Below, piece by piece: positions 1-9,200 of a DNA stretch of 63,350 bases; the first letter of the stretch is position 1; the number at the start of each line of letters is the position of its first letter. Made by a program: the position numbers and the translations under genes. The DNA is taken from contig JAHHHW010000083.1 of the NCBI GenBank assembly GCA_019359115.1, forward strand, positions 1 to 63,350. Reading direction: 5' to 3'. The notes beneath the pieces are model-generated. The model had not been told where the DNA came from, ran no database searches, and saw only the letters and a program-made list of their open reading frames with translations. The stretch is from Pelatocladus maniniholoensis HA4357-MV3. GTDB lineage: Bacteria; Cyanobacteriota; Cyanobacteriia; Cyanobacteriales; Nostocaceae.

Positions 1-69
1 AATTGATGTATTACCTTGTTCGTAAGCGTTAATTATTTTCTCTCGAAAGTCGATGGAGTAAGCTTTCAT
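1..69 (-). CDS. IS630-type transposase, N-terminal fragment (truncated by window)
   Basis: Read from the ATG at 67-69 on the minus strand, the peptide begins MKAYSIDFREKIINAYEQGN. This is the typical start of the helix-turn-helix domain of IS630-family transposases (the MKAYSxDLRxKIxxAYExG pattern). Only 23 codons are visible, so integrity of the gene and its DDE domain cannot be judged. The close fit to the family and the terminal repeat next to it make the call fairly safe. Confidence 0.75.
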   Translation of the reverse strand, partial: MKAYSIDFREKIINAYEQGNTSI

Positions 70-125
70 TGTCACGTTTGATACACTAGCATTTAGTGTA
101 CTCTATCTACCTGCAATCTGCTGTA
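1..125 (-). mobile_element. end of an IS630-family insertion sequence, cut by the window edge
   Basis: A transposase N-terminus on the minus strand is followed by about 55 bases of non-coding end. The outer 18 bases, TACCTGCAATCTGCTGTA at 108-125, recur exactly at 36377-36394 as the end of a small element, which marks them as a terminal repeat. The end carries the dinucleotide TA, the usual IS630/mariner target. A short palindrome (TACACTA / TAGTGTA) lies at 82-100 between gene and end. The rest of the element lies outside the window. Confidence 0.75.
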
Positions 126-224
126 TTTAACCGAACCAGGAACTATGGTTCGCTATCGCAACGAGTCGCTGGTAATTATTAGAAAAGAAGAATCAAAAAA
201 CTGCCGTTTGGCTGAATTAGACTT

Positions 225-330
225 ACTATAGCGCTTCTGACTTGATTGCAATACAGTCGGAACCCCACCCCTTAATCCCCTGGATTAAGGGGTGGGGTGC
301 GTATTGGACACAACCGAGAACTGCTATAGT
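225..330. mobile_element. palindromic MITE-like element
   Basis: The outer ends are ACTATAGC and GCTATAGT, and the similarity continues inward for about 15 bases with a few mismatches. The centre is a perfect 15-bp inverted repeat, ACCCCACCCCTTAAT (262-276) with ATTAAGGGGTGGGGT (284-298). The element has no coding capacity and can fold into one long hairpin. This fits a non-autonomous miniature element; no direct target duplication beyond TA was recognised. Confidence 0.6.
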
Positions 331-527
331 TGTTTCACCTGGGGTTCAGTTTACTGATGTGGTAATTTCTAAATATGGTAAGTGTTTCCATTGGGTAGGG
401 TCGTAGACTACCTTCACCCCTAACGGGGACGAAAACTCTTCATCTACGCGGTTTTTTAATTGTGATTTGCGATCGCTTAGCGGCTGCTTTGCAGCATCGC
501 TTTCTTGTTTGTTGTGAATGGGTTCTC

Positions 528-766
528 GTTAATAAGCAACGTTGAAACGTATTCAACAAACGCTTTAATGTTCTCTATGGATGAAAGAAGGTTAATAAGC
601 AACGTTGAAACGTATTCAACAAACACTTTGATGTTCTCTATGGATGAAAGAAGGTTAATAAGCAACGTTGAAACGTATTCAACAAACGCTTTGATGTTCT
701 CTATGGATGAAAGAAGGTTAATAAGCAACGTTGAAACGTATTCAACAAACGCTTTGATGTTCTCTC
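528..766. repeat. 63-bp tandem repeat (minisatellite), about 3.8 copies
   Basis: Units begin at 528, 591, 654 and 717 and are nearly identical, differing at single bases (for example CTTTAATG versus CTTTGATG, and AAACGC versus AAACAC). Each unit carries the dyad GTTGAAACGTATTCAAC, which can form a six-base-pair hairpin. The period is a multiple of three, so frames stay open on both strands, but no known protein is encoded. The last unit breaks down in TTCTCTCATGG. Confidence 0.9.
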
Positions 767-1028
767 ATGGCACGAAAGCTGGGAATACAATTGTTTTGAA
801 TGCGTGACTTTTGACGTTTTTTGGTAGAATTGTTTTGGTTAACTTCACCCCTATTGGTGTCTGATAAGCCTCTGCCCAGTGGCACTACAATCATTGCTTG
901 GCAAGTAGGAAATCTCCAAGCTTTAGAAGAATTTGAAATACAAATGATAAATGACCAATTACTATTGTATAAACGCGTAGACGCTCGTAAGAGCGGCTTC
1001 TCGTAAGAGTATAATCGCGTCTGTACCA

Positions 1029-1856
1029 ATGACAATTGACCAATTTATGTTAAATTCTTTCATTCCCCCATCCAGATTTTTTCCCTATCTTACTTGGCAA
1101 GATATTGAAAACATGCCAGATAAACAAAATGTCGTCATAATTCAACCCATTGGTGCAATTGAACAACATGGTTTGCACTTACCATTAATTGTCGATTCCG
1201 CAATTAGTATAGCCGTTTTAGGCAAAGCATTATCTAAATTAGATGCTGATATTCCAGCCTACGCCTTACCTAATATTTATTACGGTAAATCAAACGAACA
1301 TTGGCATTTTCCCGGTACTATTACTCTAACTTCTCAAACACTAATTGCTTTATTAATGGAAGTTTGTGAGAGTATTTATCGAGCAGGTTTTCGGAAATTA
1401 GTATTGATGAATTCTCATGGTGGACAACCACAAATTATAGAACTAGTTGCCAGAGATTTACATATTAAATATGATGACTTTTGTATCTTTCCTCTATTTA
1501 CTTGGCGAGTACCAAATATAGCCAAAGAATTGCTGACACCTAAAGAACTAGAGTTAGGAATTCACGCCGGAGATGCAGAAACTTCCTTGATGCTGGCAAT
1601 TTTGCCCGAACAAGTAAAAATGGCAAATGCAGTTACTGAGTATCCGCAAAATCTACCTACAGATAGCGTTCTGAGTATGGAAGGAAAGCTACCCTTTGCT
1701 TGGGCAACAAAAGACTTATCTCAAAGTGGCGTACTAGGAGATCCAACCACAGCAACAAAAGAAAAAGGCGATCGCATCTGGGAATCATTAGCCGATGGTT
1801 GGGTACAAACCATCAAAGATATCTACAAATTTCAACAACCAAACACAACAACATAA
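1029..1856 (+). CDS. creatininase-family amidohydrolase
   Basis: The 275-residue protein belongs to the creatininase/MftE-like metal-dependent amidohydrolase family. Metal-ligand motifs are visible: E45-x-H47-x-x-H50-LP-x-x-x-D56 in the stretch IGAIEQHGLHLPLIVD, then NSHGGQ near residue 128 and GDAETSLM near residue 185, which supplies a conserved Glu. Family members hydrolyse cyclic or linear amides (creatinine, formamidopyrimidines, mycofactocin precursor). The substrate here cannot be told from sequence. The gene stands alone and converges on the LysR gene with only five bases between the stops. No strong Shine-Dalgarno precedes the first ATG, and a second ATG at residue 7 is possible. Confidence 0.88.
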   Translation: MTIDQFMLNSFIPPSRFFPYLTWQDIENMPDKQNVVIIQPIGAIEQHGLHLPLIVDSAISIAVLGKALSKLDADIPAYALPNIYYGKSNEHWHFPGTITLTSQTLIALLMEVCESIYRAGFRKLVLMNSHGGQPQIIELVARDLHIKYDDFCIFPLFTWRVPNIAKELLTPKELELGIHAGDAETSLMLAILPEQVKMANAVTEYPQNLPTDSVLSMEGKLPFAWATKDLSQSGVLGDPTTATKEKGDRIWESLADGWVQTIKDIYKFQQPNTTT

Positions 1857-1861
1857 GCAGA

Positions 1862-2788
1862 TTACTTAGATTTCCAATAAGGCAGATCACCAAATTTTTG
1901 GAGCAAGAAATCAATAAACGTTTTGACTCGAAGTGAATATCTACGATTCGGCAAGTAAAGCGCGTAAATGCCCGTATCCATCTCCGTTTGGGGATGCACT
2001 TGGAAATCAGTTAGCATCGCTTGCAAGCGCCCGGCTCGAATATCTTCACTAATCAACCAAGTTGGCATCAGGATCACACCTGCACCGTCTAAACATGCTT
2101 GACGCAATATTTCCGAATTGTTTGCCACTAGAGAACCACTAACTTTCACCTCACAAATTTCTGTGTCTCGCTGGAACCGCCAGATGTTGTAGTTGGTGAA
2201 ATAGGCAAATAACAAACAATTGTGGTGAGCTAAGTCATTTGGGTGTTGAGGTTTACCATGCTGTTGGAAATAATTTGGACTAGCACAAACCAGACGAGAA
2301 TAGGAAACAAGTTTGCGGACAATTAGATTAGCATGGGAGCGATCAAGGTTGCCAATGCGAATTACGACGTCTAGCTCTTCTTCCACTAGGTTTGATAATC
2401 CATCACTCAGATGTAAATCTAATTTAACTTCTGGATACTGAATCAGAAAAGTACTGACAATTGGCGCGATATGGAGCCGTCCAAATGCTACTGGCATCCC
2501 AACTTTTAACACACCCCGTGGTGTGTCTTCTCCTTCCATTACACAAAGATTTGCTTCCTCCACATCTTGCAAAATACGCACTATTCTGTTGTAGTAATTA
2601 CGACCTTGTGGTGTGAGCGTGATGCTACGGGTTGAGCGGTTAAGTAACTGAGTGTTTAACATGGCTTCGAGTGAGTTCACTTGGCGAGTGACTGAAGAAA
2701 CTGCCAATTCTAATTGACGCGCAGCTTCCGAGAATCCACCCATCTCCACTACCTTCACAAAGGCACGCATCGCTGCAAATTGATCCAT
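1862..2788 (-). CDS. LysR-family transcriptional regulator
   Basis: This 308-residue protein has the normal LTTR length. Residues 1-60 form the winged helix-turn-helix (AFVKVVEMGGFSEAARQLE, then SSVTRQVNSLE and LLNRSTRSITLT). Residues from about 90 form the periplasmic-binding-like effector domain (GVLKVGMPVAFGRLHI onward). It resembles the AaeR/DmlR branch that acts on nearby oxidoreductase genes. The gene is divergent from the FrnE-like/FAD monooxygenase operon across 131 bp containing a T-N11-A palindrome, so control of that operon and of itself is the likely role. The effector is unknown. Confidence 0.93.
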   Translation of the reverse strand: MDQFAAMRAFVKVVEMGGFSEAARQLELAVSSVTRQVNSLEAMLNTQLLNRSTRSITLTPQGRNYYNRIVRILQDVEEANLCVMEGEDTPRGVLKVGMPVAFGRLHIAPIVSTFLIQYPEVKLDLHLSDGLSNLVEEELDVVIRIGNLDRSHANLIVRKLVSYSRLVCASPNYFQQHGKPQHPNDLAHHNCLLFAYFTNYNIWRFQRDTEICEVKVSGSLVANNSEILRQACLDGAGVILMPTWLISEDIRAGRLQAMLTDFQVHPQTEMDTGIYALYLPNRRYSLRVKTFIDFLLQKFGDLPYWKSK

Positions 2789-2811
2789 GGATATGGAATA
2801 TCCTTTACTTT

Positions 2812-2824
2812 TGCAAAATATGCA
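2812..2824. promoter_or_regulatory. candidate LysR-type operator (T-N11-A box)
   Basis: TGCAAAATATGCA is an interrupted palindrome that exactly matches the T-N11-A rule for LTTR sites, and the symmetry extends outward as TTTGCA / TGCAAA. It lies 24 bases upstream of the LysR start and about 95 bases upstream of the divergent FrnE-like gene. Binding is inferred from position and symmetry only. Confidence 0.5.
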
Positions 2825-2919
2825 AAGGTGCTTGGCGTTGTAGCTATATTAACATTTCTTATGAATGAAGTTATGGTTTAACTATGGCAATCAAGGTGTA
2901 ATCCAAAAAGAAGAAAACC

Positions 2920-3618
2920 ATGACTTTAATAGTTGAAATAACTTCAGATTTTATCTGCCCTTGGTGTTTGGTTGCAGACGCACGACTCAATCAAGCGATT
3001 GTGATATTCACACGCAACGCGATGGTGCAAAGCACCCGCCTTACGGCGATCGCACAACTCAATTCTCAGGTTGAAGTTCAACGCATTTGGTATCCGTTTG
3101 AGTTAAATCCTGATCTGCCAAAAGCAGGTATCGATCGCAAAACCTACCGTACCAAAAAGTTTGGCAGTTGGGAATACTCGCAAATATTAGATACAAAAAC
3201 GATAGAGGCAACTCAAGCAGATGGAATTAACTTTCGCTATGACTTAATGCAGGTAACACCCAATACTTTCAACGCCCATCGCTTAACCTGGTTCGCTAGT
3301 AAGAACGACAAAGCAACCAAGATGGCTGAACGGATTTTGAAAGCCTACTTTACCGAAGGACAGAATATTGGCGATATTGAAACCTTAGCCAATCTTGCAG
3401 CTGAAATTGACATCGATGCTAATACGGCAAAAACATTCCTTTTGTCAGATGCGGGGATTGAGGAAGTTAGAGAACTCGAAAGACAAGCAAAAGCCAGAGA
3501 TGTCCGCAGCGTGCCAACTATTCGCATTGGTCAAGAAATTCTAGTCGGCGCACAATCGATAGATGATTATTTAGTGGCTTTGCAAAATGCTGTGAATGAA
3601 TTAGAAGCTGCATATTAG
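2920..3618 (+). CDS. DsbA-family FrnE-like oxidoreductase with in-frame insertion
   Basis: The 232-residue protein has the thioredoxin-fold start of FrnE/DsbA-like proteins with redox motif C13-P-W-C16, a helical insert domain (PNTFNAHRLTWFA) and the cis-Pro region RSVPTIRIG near the C-terminus. FrnE-like proteins act as cytosolic disulfide oxidoreductases or isomerases. Residues after about 27 hold an unusual segment VIFTRNAMVQSTRLTAI, while family members run directly from the helix RLNQAI into AQL. The extra 51 bases look like an inserted dispersed repeat ending in GGCGATCGC. No signal peptide is seen. The stop is followed nine bases later by the FAD monooxygenase, so the two are probably cotranscribed. 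Whether the insertion is tolerated is unknown. Confidence 0.85.
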   Translation: MTLIVEITSDFICPWCLVADARLNQAIVIFTRNAMVQSTRLTAIAQLNSQVEVQRIWYPFELNPDLPKAGIDRKTYRTKKFGSWEYSQILDTKTIEATQADGINFRYDLMQVTPNTFNAHRLTWFASKNDKATKMAERILKAYFTEGQNIGDIETLANLAAEIDIDANTAKTFLLSDAGIEEVRELERQAKARDVRSVPTIRIGQEILVGAQSIDDYLVALQNAVNELEAAY

Positions 3619-3627
3619 GAGGGGATT

Positions 3628-4809
3628 ATGAAACCCACAGGCAACCATGCCATCATCATCGGCGGCTCATTAGGTGGTTTGTTTGCCGGCCTCATGCTCC
3701 GATCAATCGGTTGGGACGTTGATATTTATGAACGCTCTGCTCACACACTCGACAGTCGCGGCGGTGGTATTGTCCTACAACCTGATGTTATTGAAGCATT
3801 TCAAAGAGCAGGTGTTAGCCATAAAGCATCACTGGGTGTAGTGGCACACGAAAGATATTACTTGAACCCCGATGGCAGCATTGCTCAACGGATGCCGATG
3901 CGTCAAACTTTGACTTCCTGGAATTTGCTCTACAGTTCTATGCGTCGGCATTTTCCATCCCAACATTATCACCAAGGAAAACTCCTGACCAATATTCAGC
4001 AAAATGGTGAACAAGTCATGGCAATATTTGCTGATGGTACTCGTAAAATCGGTGATTTGTTGATTGGCGCAGATGGGCCAAACTCTACCGTGCGTCAGCT
4101 GTTTCTACCAGATGCTCATTATGATTATGCTGGATACGTTGCTTATCGCGGTTTAGTCAACGAAGCTGATCTAGAGCAAGACGCTGCGGCTTTGTTTACA
4201 GAGCGATTTGTATTTTACCAATTTCCCAATTCTCACATTCTCCAATATGTCATCCCAGGAGAAAATGAATCTCTCGTACCCGGAGAACGCCGCTTTAACT
4301 GGGTTTGGTATGTCAATTATAACGAATTGACAGAATTACCACGTATTTTGACAGACAAAGAAGGTAGACACCGTGACTATTCCATCCCACCAAGAATGTT
4401 AGCCTCGTCGGTTGAGGAGCAAATGCGAGTCTATGCGGATACAGTGCTAGCTCCACCATTTCGGAAACTAGTTGCAGCAACTCAAGAACCATTTGTGCAA
4501 GCAATTCTGGATCTGGGGATTCCTCAAATGAGCTTTGAAAGAGTGGCGCTGGTTGGGGATGCTGCTTTCATTCCCCGTCCCCATACAGCAGCAAGCACAT
4601 CTAAAGCTGCGGCGAATGCGATCGCTCTGGCCGATGCTCTGATTGAACATGAACACGATGTTCCTAAAGCCTTAAAGGCTTGGGAATCTGCTCAACTTGC
4701 CTATGGCTTACATCTACTCAAACACGGTCAAACGCTAGGCGATCGCTCTCAATTTAGCTACGGCGTCGGTCGATTTGGCGAGAACACCACCTCTGTTCAA
4801 CAAGTTTAG
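3628..4809 (+). CDS. FAD-dependent monooxygenase (aromatic-ring hydroxylase family)
   Basis: The 393-residue protein is a class A flavoprotein hydroxylase. The dinucleotide-binding motif IIGGSLGGLFAG lies at the N-terminus, followed by the Glu of DIYER for the ribose. The GADGPNSTVR (DG) motif is near residue 147 and LVGDAAFIPRPHT (GD motif) near 307. The middle resembles the 2,6-dihydroxypyridine 3-monooxygenase type substrate domain. Such enzymes hydroxylate aromatic or N-heterocyclic substrates using NAD(P)H and O2; the substrate is not predictable here. An AGGAGG ribosome binding site sits directly upstream. It is second in a likely LysR-linked operon and is followed 15 bases later by the thioredoxin-reductase-like gene. 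Confidence 0.9.
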   Translation: MKPTGNHAIIIGGSLGGLFAGLMLRSIGWDVDIYERSAHTLDSRGGGIVLQPDVIEAFQRAGVSHKASLGVVAHERYYLNPDGSIAQRMPMRQTLTSWNLLYSSMRRHFPSQHYHQGKLLTNIQQNGEQVMAIFADGTRKIGDLLIGADGPNSTVRQLFLPDAHYDYAGYVAYRGLVNEADLEQDAAALFTERFVFYQFPNSHILQYVIPGENESLVPGERRFNWVWYVNYNELTELPRILTDKEGRHRDYSIPPRMLASSVEEQMRVYADTVLAPPFRKLVAATQEPFVQAILDLGIPQMSFERVALVGDAAFIPRPHTAASTSKAAANAIALADALIEHEHDVPKALKAWESAQLAYGLHLLKHGQTLGDRSQFSYGVGRFGENTTSVQQV

Positions 4810-4824
4810 GAAAAAGACAAGACT

Positions 4825-6078
4825 ATGTACCAAAAAAAAGTGCGGCTTTATGGTCAACCCAACTCCGCAGAAGCTTATGCAATTCGTGATTTTCTCAACC
4901 GCAGCGTTGTGGAATTCGACTGGATTGAACTCACTTGTGATCAAGACTGCGATCGAGAACTCGGTCTTCCATCTCTCAACGATATTCGGCTACCAGTGGT
5001 TGAGTTCCCAGATGGAACACAAACCTTTGCTCCGACTATTCGAGAAATTGCCCAGCGTTTGGGATGGGTGACACAACCACGCTTCCAAGAATATGATCTG
5101 TCTATTTATGGTGCTGGGCCTGCTGGACTCAGTGCTGCTGTGTACGCCGCATCGGAGGGATTACGGACTGTCCTCATCGAGCGCCATGCAGTTGGGGGAC
5201 AGGCTGGAACTAGCTCCTTAATTGAGAATTATATGGGATTTCCTGAAGGAATCAGTGGTGCAGAATTGGCAGAGCGCGCCCGTCAGCAAGCGGTTAAATT
5301 CGGTGTTGAGTTATTGCTGATCCAAGAAGGGATCAAAGCCGAATTTAAAAATAATCGCATCTACGTAGACATGGCTGATGGTAGCAAAATGATTGCACGG
5401 GCAAACATTTGTGCAACGGGCGTAGAGTATCGGCGGCTTGGTCTCCCCAACGAAGATCGCTATCTTAATGTTGGATTATTTTATGGTGCGGGAGTTAGCG
5501 AAGCGCCCATGTGTCAAGATGAAGACGTGTTTGTAGTGGGTGGTGGTAACTCAGCTGGTCAAGCGGTGATGCATTTCTCTCGATATGCAAAAAAAGTAAC
5601 TATGCTGGTTCGCGGTGATAGTCTAGCGGCTACGTTGTCGCAGTACCTCATTCATCGCATCACTAACACTAGCAACATTGAAGTCCTCTATCAGACTCAA
5701 GTCACAGGTTTAGATGGCGATCGCACACTGCGTCAAATTGAACTGACCAACTGTCGTGATCGTTCGGTTCAAAAAATCGACACTCATCGGTTATTTGTTT
5801 GTATTGGTGGGATGCCTAATACAGAATGGGCAAAAGATACAAGTATTATACGTGATAATGCTGGCTACATAGTAACTGGACCAGACTTACTTAAACAAGG
5901 TCGTCCGCCCGAATGTTGGACACTTGAGCGTGATCCCTTCTTTCTTGAAAGCAGCGTACCGGGTTCCTTTGCGGCGGGTGATGTCCGACATGGTTCAATT
6001 AAGAGGGTTGCATCAGCCGTGGGTGAAGGTGCAATGGCTGTGACTTTTGTACATCGGTATTTAGCAGAGACAGCTTGA
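4825..6078 (+). CDS. thioredoxin-reductase-like FAD oxidoreductase with N-terminal glutaredoxin-like segment, no CxxC
   Basis: The 417-residue protein has an N-terminal segment of about 80 residues resembling a glutaredoxin-like half domain without cysteines in the active position (RLYGQPNSAEAYAIRDFL). A TrxB-like body follows: FAD motif YGAGPAGLSAAVYAASEG near residue 95, GGQAGTSSLIENYMGFP, NAD(P) motif VVGGGNSAGQAV near 238, and GSFAAGDVRHG near 380. The redox pair CATC of true thioredoxin reductases is replaced by the region GAGVSEAPMCQDED with one Cys near 230, so direct disulfide reduction is unlikely. It may instead feed electrons to the neighbouring monooxygenase or to another acceptor; that is inference. 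It is third gene of the LysR-linked group. Confidence 0.88.
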   Translation: MYQKKVRLYGQPNSAEAYAIRDFLNRSVVEFDWIELTCDQDCDRELGLPSLNDIRLPVVEFPDGTQTFAPTIREIAQRLGWVTQPRFQEYDLSIYGAGPAGLSAAVYAASEGLRTVLIERHAVGGQAGTSSLIENYMGFPEGISGAELAERARQQAVKFGVELLLIQEGIKAEFKNNRIYVDMADGSKMIARANICATGVEYRRLGLPNEDRYLNVGLFYGAGVSEAPMCQDEDVFVVGGGNSAGQAVMHFSRYAKKVTMLVRGDSLAATLSQYLIHRITNTSNIEVLYQTQVTGLDGDRTLRQIELTNCRDRSVQKIDTHRLFVCIGGMPNTEWAKDTSIIRDNAGYIVTGPDLLKQGRPPECWTLERDPFFLESSVPGSFAAGDVRHGSIKRVASAVGEGAMAVTFVHRYLAETA

Positions 6079-6273
6079 GATATCTTCTGAGAATATTGAG
6101 ATTAATCTTTGTTTACAAAATAAATGTCGTAAGATAGCACTTTCTAGCTTAATTGAGTTCCATAATCAATAAAGTTAGTTAAATTTTTTGCATTAAACCT
6201 AGGTTAAGACTAGAATAAACATTACAATAGTAAATTCTAAGTGAAGTAGTTTTTCTCACAACTGAATGAAGAA

Positions 6274-9200
6274 ATGAACAATCACTGCAACATCTCCCGT
6301 CGCAGTCGGGCTGCTTTCGTGCGTGCATTGCATACTGCTGTGAAGGGGAGGGCTAGGTATAAGATCAATGGCTTGCAAGGCTCGGAAGCTTTCAAGAAAT
6401 ACCTAGAGTTGAGGTTGTCAGAGGTGCAGGGGATTACACAAGTAAGTGCCAATCCCTCCACTGGCAATGTTCTGGTACTCTACCAACCAGGACAGACTGT
6501 TTTAGCGCTTGCTGCACAGATTGAACACCTGGTTATAGAGTATACCAAACAAAGTCAGCACTCTATAGTCAAGGCAACAAAAAAAATCAACCGATTTCCG
6601 AAAAAGGCAAAAAAACCTGCAAGCAACAAAAAATCCCATCAGCTGACAGCTAATACTCATCAACAAGAAATAGCTACTTGGCATCTTAAAGAAACTGATG
6701 CAGTCATTACGGAGTTAAAAACTTCCCAAGAATCAGGATTAACTACCAACAAAGCCCAACAAAAGCTGAAACAATACGGTCCAAATGCTTTACCGGAAGC
6801 ACATCCCCGCTCCGGGTTAAGTATGTTTATTGATCAGTTTAAATCTTTACCCGTAGGACTTTTAGCTGTAGCGGCTGGTGTTTCAGTTGCTACCGGGGGT
6901 TTGGTTGATGCTGTGGTAATTATGGGGGTGGTAGTGATCAATGCTGCCATTGGTTACGCCACAGAAAGCAATTCGGAAAAGGTGATTCGTTCGCTGAAGA
7001 ATCTAGTTAATCCCACAGCGTTTGTACTTCGCGATCGCAACATTCAAGAAATTAGCGCTCAAGAAATCGTCATCGGGGATATTCTGATTCTCAAACCCGG
7101 TAGTTATGTACCAGCAGATGCGAGACTCTTAGAAGCACGTCGCCTCAGTATAGATGAATCGGCGCTGACTGGTGAGAGTATGCCCGCGAGCAAATATGCT
7201 CAGACTCTAGTTGGTGAAAATATTGCCTTGGGCGATCGCACCAACATGGTTTACATGGGAACCCTAGTTACTGGTGGACAAGGAACAGCAGTAGTAGTTG
7301 CCACTGGTAAATACACTGAAATGGGCAATATCCAAATGATGGTTAGTGAGGCCACATTGCCCGAAACCCCGATGGAAAAACAGTTAGACCGAGCCGGAAG
7401 CCAGCTAGTTATGGTATCGGGCGCAGTTTGTGCCTTATTCTTTGGTATCGGCATCCTGCGCGGGAATAGTTTGCTGCAAATGCTCAAATCATCGATTTCT
7501 CTAGCAGTAGCAGCAGTTCCCGAAGGTTTACCCACAGTCGCGACTACAACTCTGGCTTTGGGGATCGCTAACATGAGGAAACACAACGTCCTCATTCGGC
7601 GTTTGGATGCGGTAGAAACCCTTGGTTCTGTCCAGACAATCTGCATGGATAAAACCGGAACGATCACCGCCAACCGGATGACAGTTGTAGAACTGTGTAC
7701 AGATAATAAGTGTATCCAAGCATCTGCTGACGAATTGCTTTTCGGCAAAGAAGCAGTTAATCCCTATGAAAACGAACAGCTCTTAAAGCTGATTCATGTC
7801 TTAACGCTGTGCAACGAAAGTGAAGTTGAAAAAGAAGGTGATGAGTACACCGTCAGAGGTTCTGCGACTGAAAATGCTCTGATCGATGTTGCGATTAAAG
7901 GAGGAGTCAATGTCCCCAATCTGCGAGCAAATTATCCGCGACTGAAGATCAATCACCGTTCCCAAGAACGCAATTACATGGCGACACTCCACACTACCCC
8001 AGACGAACAGCAAAAGCTGATTGCAGTTAAAGGTAGTCCGTCAGAAGTTCTCAGTCTATGTAGTTGGCAAATCAAGAACGGCGAAAAAGTTCCCCTCACC
8101 GAAGCAGACAAACAAGTCATTGAAAACGACAACGATGATATGGCTGGTAAAGCACTGCGGGTATTGGGAGTTGCTTATCAACTTGATGAAACCGAAAAGA
8201 TCCATACTCGCGATTTAATCTGGTTGGGATTAGTCGGTATGATCGACCCGATCAGAAATGGCGTCCAAGATTTGATGGGAGGTTTCCATCAAGCGGGGAT
8301 CGATACAGTGATGATTACTGGCGATCAAAGTCCAACAGCTTACGCCATTGGCAAAGAACTGAATCTGAGCAAAGGCGAACAACTGCAAATTCTCGATTCC
8401 ACTCACCTCAACAACCTCGAGCCAGAGGTAATGAAAGGACTCTTGCATCGCGTCCATGTTTTCGCCAGAATCAGCCCTGCAAATAAATTGCAAGTTGTGC
8501 AAGCATTGCAAAGTAGCGGTAAAGTAGTTGCAATGACAGGCGATGGCATTAATGACGCCCCAGCGTTGAAAGCTGCTGATGTCGGGATCGCCATGGGACA
8601 TACTGGTACAGATGTTGCTCGTGAAGTTGCAGATGTTATCTTGGAAGACGATAATCTGGAAACGATGATTATTGCTGTTAGCCACGGACGGACAATCTAC
8701 AACAACATCCGCAAATCTGTCCACTACCTGCTGTCTACCAACGCCAGCGAAATCATGGTGATGTTAGCAGCAACTACAGCTGGTATTGGTCATCCCCTGA
8801 CAGCTATACAACTATTGTGGGTGAACTTGGTATCAGACATCTTCCCAGCTTTAGCCCTGGCAATGGAAGCACCAGAACCAGATGTATTGCTCACACCACC
8901 CCGCGATCCCAAGGAACCAATCATTAGAAGTTCAGACTTTGGTAGAATCTTGGTGGAATCGGCAGCATTATCTGCCAGCACCTTAGCAGCCTACTGGTAT
9001 GGTATCACTCGTTATGGTTTCGGCCCCCAAGCCAGCACCATCGGCTTTATGAGTTTGACTATTGCTCAACTGTTGCATACTTATACCTGTCGTTCCCAGA
9101 CTCACACAATCTTCAGCAAGGAAAAACTACCACCTAACAAATACTTAAATATAGCCATAGGTAGTTCCTTAGCTCTCCAAATCCTAGCCGCGATCGTACC

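Larger units (their letters stand above)
70..1028. other. gene-free stretch rich in repeats
   Basis: This stretch holds the IS end, the MITE at 225-330, a lone stem GACTACC...CACCCCTAACGGGG around 405-430, a HIP1-containing palindromic repeat at 470-501, and the 63-bp tandem array. The short open frames here are produced by the repeats and have no recognisable protein features. I see no RNA gene. Bases 780-1028 show nothing beyond the upstream region of the creatininase gene. Confidence 0.6.

Noticed and set aside
384-436. GTTTCC ... CACCCCTAACGGGGACGAAAAC resembles a cyanobacterial CRISPR repeat ending in GAAAC
   Set aside because: Only one copy is present, with no spacer-repeat periodicity and no cas genes nearby; the ending is GAAAAC. 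At best a relic.
528-766. Regular 63-bp array considered as a CRISPR array
   Set aside because: The whole 63-bp unit is repeated, with no variable spacers; it is a minisatellite.
477-807. Open frames on both strands over the 63-bp array
   Set aside because: Generated by the repeat period; no start signals or protein features.
7251-7748. 165-codon minus-strand frame within the P-type ATPase gene
   Set aside because: Shadow of the highly conserved pump coding sequence on the other strand.
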